6,861 nucleotides of DNA from Ferrimicrobium sp. (GTDB taxonomy: Bacteria; Actinomycetota; Acidimicrobiia; Acidimicrobiales; Acidimicrobiaceae): assembly GCA_027365375.1 (NCBI GenBank), contig DAHXNM010000081.1:1-6861 (forward strand), in the 5' to 3' direction. The notes below the pieces were generated by a model. It was not told the origin of the DNA, made no database searches, and worked only from the letters and a program-made list of their open reading frames with translations. Position 1 is the first letter of the stretch. The number at the start of each line of letters is the position of its first letter. Shown one piece after another: positions 6,168 to 6,861 of this stretch. A program made the translations under genes and the position numbers.

Positions 6168-6533
6168 GTGCGGACTAGCAGGAACCTGTATAAACCGGAG
6201 GGTGGAATCGTCGCCCTTGCGCGGCTGACAGCCAAGCTCACCCAGCGGGAACTCGCCGAGTTGTCCGGCGTTCCTCAAAGTACAATTGCTCGCATTGAAG
6301 CCGGCTCCGTCGCACCGAAATTCGAAACCATTTCGCGAATTCTGGCGGGAGCTGGACTGGAGATGCGAATCCAACTTGCGCCACGTGACGATCATAACAA
6401 TGCACTCGACGCGAGATACGCAAGCTTGAACGACGAGGAGAAGAAGCAAGCGGACGAGCGCCACTTGAGCAATGTAGAGATGTTCAGGGAGGCTGGTAAA
6501 GCGGCAGGGTTGCACAAGACGTCCAGGTCATGA
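6168..6533 (+). CDS. XRE-family HTH protein, probable antitoxin or regulator
   Basis: This is a 121-residue protein. Residues about 15-66 form an XRE/Cro helix-turn-helix (LTQRELAELSGVPQSTIARIEAGSVAPKFETISRIL, with PQSTIARIEAG as recognition-helix region), followed by GAGLEMRIQLAP and a charged, helical C-terminal tail (about 75-121) that could contact a partner. The GTG at 6168 is the only plausible in-frame start: a TAG lies two codons upstream, and no ribosome-binding site precedes the GTG. A GGAGG at about 6200 is not followed by an in-frame start. It overlaps the nucleotidyltransferase-like gene by ATGA, so the two are translated together. Genes of this type paired with nucleotidyltransferase genes are common in actinobacteria and are interpreted as toxin-antitoxin or defence modules. 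An antitoxin role is inferred from pairing; a plain regulator is the alternative. Confidence 0.8.
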   Translation: MRTSRNLYKPEGGIVALARLTAKLTQRELAELSGVPQSTIARIEAGSVAPKFETISRILAGAGLEMRIQLAPRDDHNNALDARYASLNDEEKKQADERHLSNVEMFREAGKAAGLHKTSRS

Positions 6534-6772
6534 CGCAAACTGAGCTCAATGGAGCTGCGATTATTGAGGTATTGAATCGGCATGGAGTCGAATATGTAGT
6601 GATCGGTGCTTTTGCGGCACAACTTTACAACGCGCCGATTCCCGTTACCACGGATATCGACTTCACCCCGGCCAGAACACCCGACAATATCGTTCGGCTA
6701 GACAGTGCCCTTACCGAACTCGGCTCTATTGACATTCATGTGGATGCCCAGACGCTCATGGAAGGCCCATAG
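6530..6772 (+). CDS. Short nucleotidyltransferase-fold protein, probably truncated
   Basis: The 80-residue product has the N-terminal part of a MNT/AbiEii-like nucleotidyltransferase: an initial helix (AAIIEVLNRHGVEYVVIG, 9-26), the G-A-F-A-A turn at 26-30 in place of the usual GG or GS, and TDIDFTPART at 41-50 with the metal-binding pair Asp42 and Asp44, then PDNIVRLDSALTELG. Relatives are about twice as long and carry a further acidic strand (GDLDL type) and a C-terminal region. Here a TAG at 6770-6772 ends the protein before that strand. In the next frame (6781-6804) RRGYLGLK resembles that strand, suggesting a frameshifted and decayed gene. ATG 6530 overlaps the HTH stop by 4 bp, so the start is secure. 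If the partner is an antitoxin, this would be a disabled toxin. Confidence 0.6.
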   Translation: MTQTELNGAAIIEVLNRHGVEYVVIGAFAAQLYNAPIPVTTDIDFTPARTPDNIVRLDSALTELGSIDIHVDAQTLMEGP

Positions 6773-6861
6773 TCCCAGTACGACGGGGGTATTTGGGGCT
6801 GAAATAGCCGCATAAGGAACGCGCACGGTTTCTGAGCTCTAAATTTGATGTTAACAACCCA
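6773..6861. other. Right-edge sequence, possible remnant of the nucleotidyltransferase gene
   Basis: The last 89 bp contain no intact gene. The frame offset by one base from the nucleotidyltransferase gene reads RRGYLGLK and then meets a TAG at 6805-6807, followed by an open but unrecognised stretch to the edge. I see no terminator. Confidence 0.3.

Noticed and set aside
5968..6228. Plus-strand open frame of 86 codons upstream of and overlapping the HTH gene
   Set aside because: No recognisable motif, no ribosome-binding site, and it runs through the palindrome/promoter and into the HTH gene in another frame.
6069..6515. Minus-strand open frame of 148 codons opposite the HTH gene
   Set aside because: It is antisense to a gene with a clear XRE motif, and its product shows no domain.

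Overview
The window comes from a bacterium of moderately high GC content. It has GTG starts, tightly packed genes and a tRNA with an encoded CCA end. An actinobacterium-like host is my best guess, from the IS4-type transposase and the HTH/nucleotidyltransferase pair, but nothing here settles the taxonomy.

The left two thirds is a catabolic block, entirely on the minus strand. Reading in the direction of transcription (right to left) there is an MFS permease (4727-3465), a BoxR-type regulator made of an XRE helix-turn-helix fused to a shikimate-kinase-like domain (3278-2385), a benzoate-CoA ligase (2213-636), and an alpha/beta hydrolase that overlaps the ligase stop codon by 4 bp and runs off the left edge (639-<1). 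This is the signature of aerobic benzoyl-CoA ('box') benzoate degradation. The permease may import a substrate, the ligase makes benzoyl-CoA, and the regulator is expected to sense benzoyl-CoA and control the ligase operon. The ring-epoxidising and ring-opening genes boxA/boxB/boxC are not in the window and could lie beyond the left edge. Between regulator and ligase (2310-2366) there are five TGCA motifs spaced about one helical turn apart, overlapping -10-like hexamers. This is the expected look of a BoxR/BzdR-family operator.

A tRNA-Arg(UCU) gene on the plus strand (4848-4923) separates this block from an accessory region. To its right lies a decayed IS4-family transposase (5914-5128, minus strand) with an early stop, two probable frameshifts and no third catalytic acidic residue. 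It is followed by a two-gene plus-strand unit (6168-6772) resembling a toxin-antitoxin pair: an XRE-type HTH protein and a short nucleotidyltransferase-fold protein overlapping it by 4 bp. A 23-bp imperfect palindrome sits directly upstream and overlaps the likely -10 box. The nucleotidyltransferase is short for its family and appears broken by a frameshift.

I found no CRISPR array, rRNA, riboswitch or convincing intrinsic terminator. Nothing here is clearly a new system. The best candidates for follow-up are the TGCA array, the divergent ligand pocket of the BoxR-like protein, and the palindrome-controlled HTH/nucleotidyltransferase remnant next to a tRNA and IS remnant.
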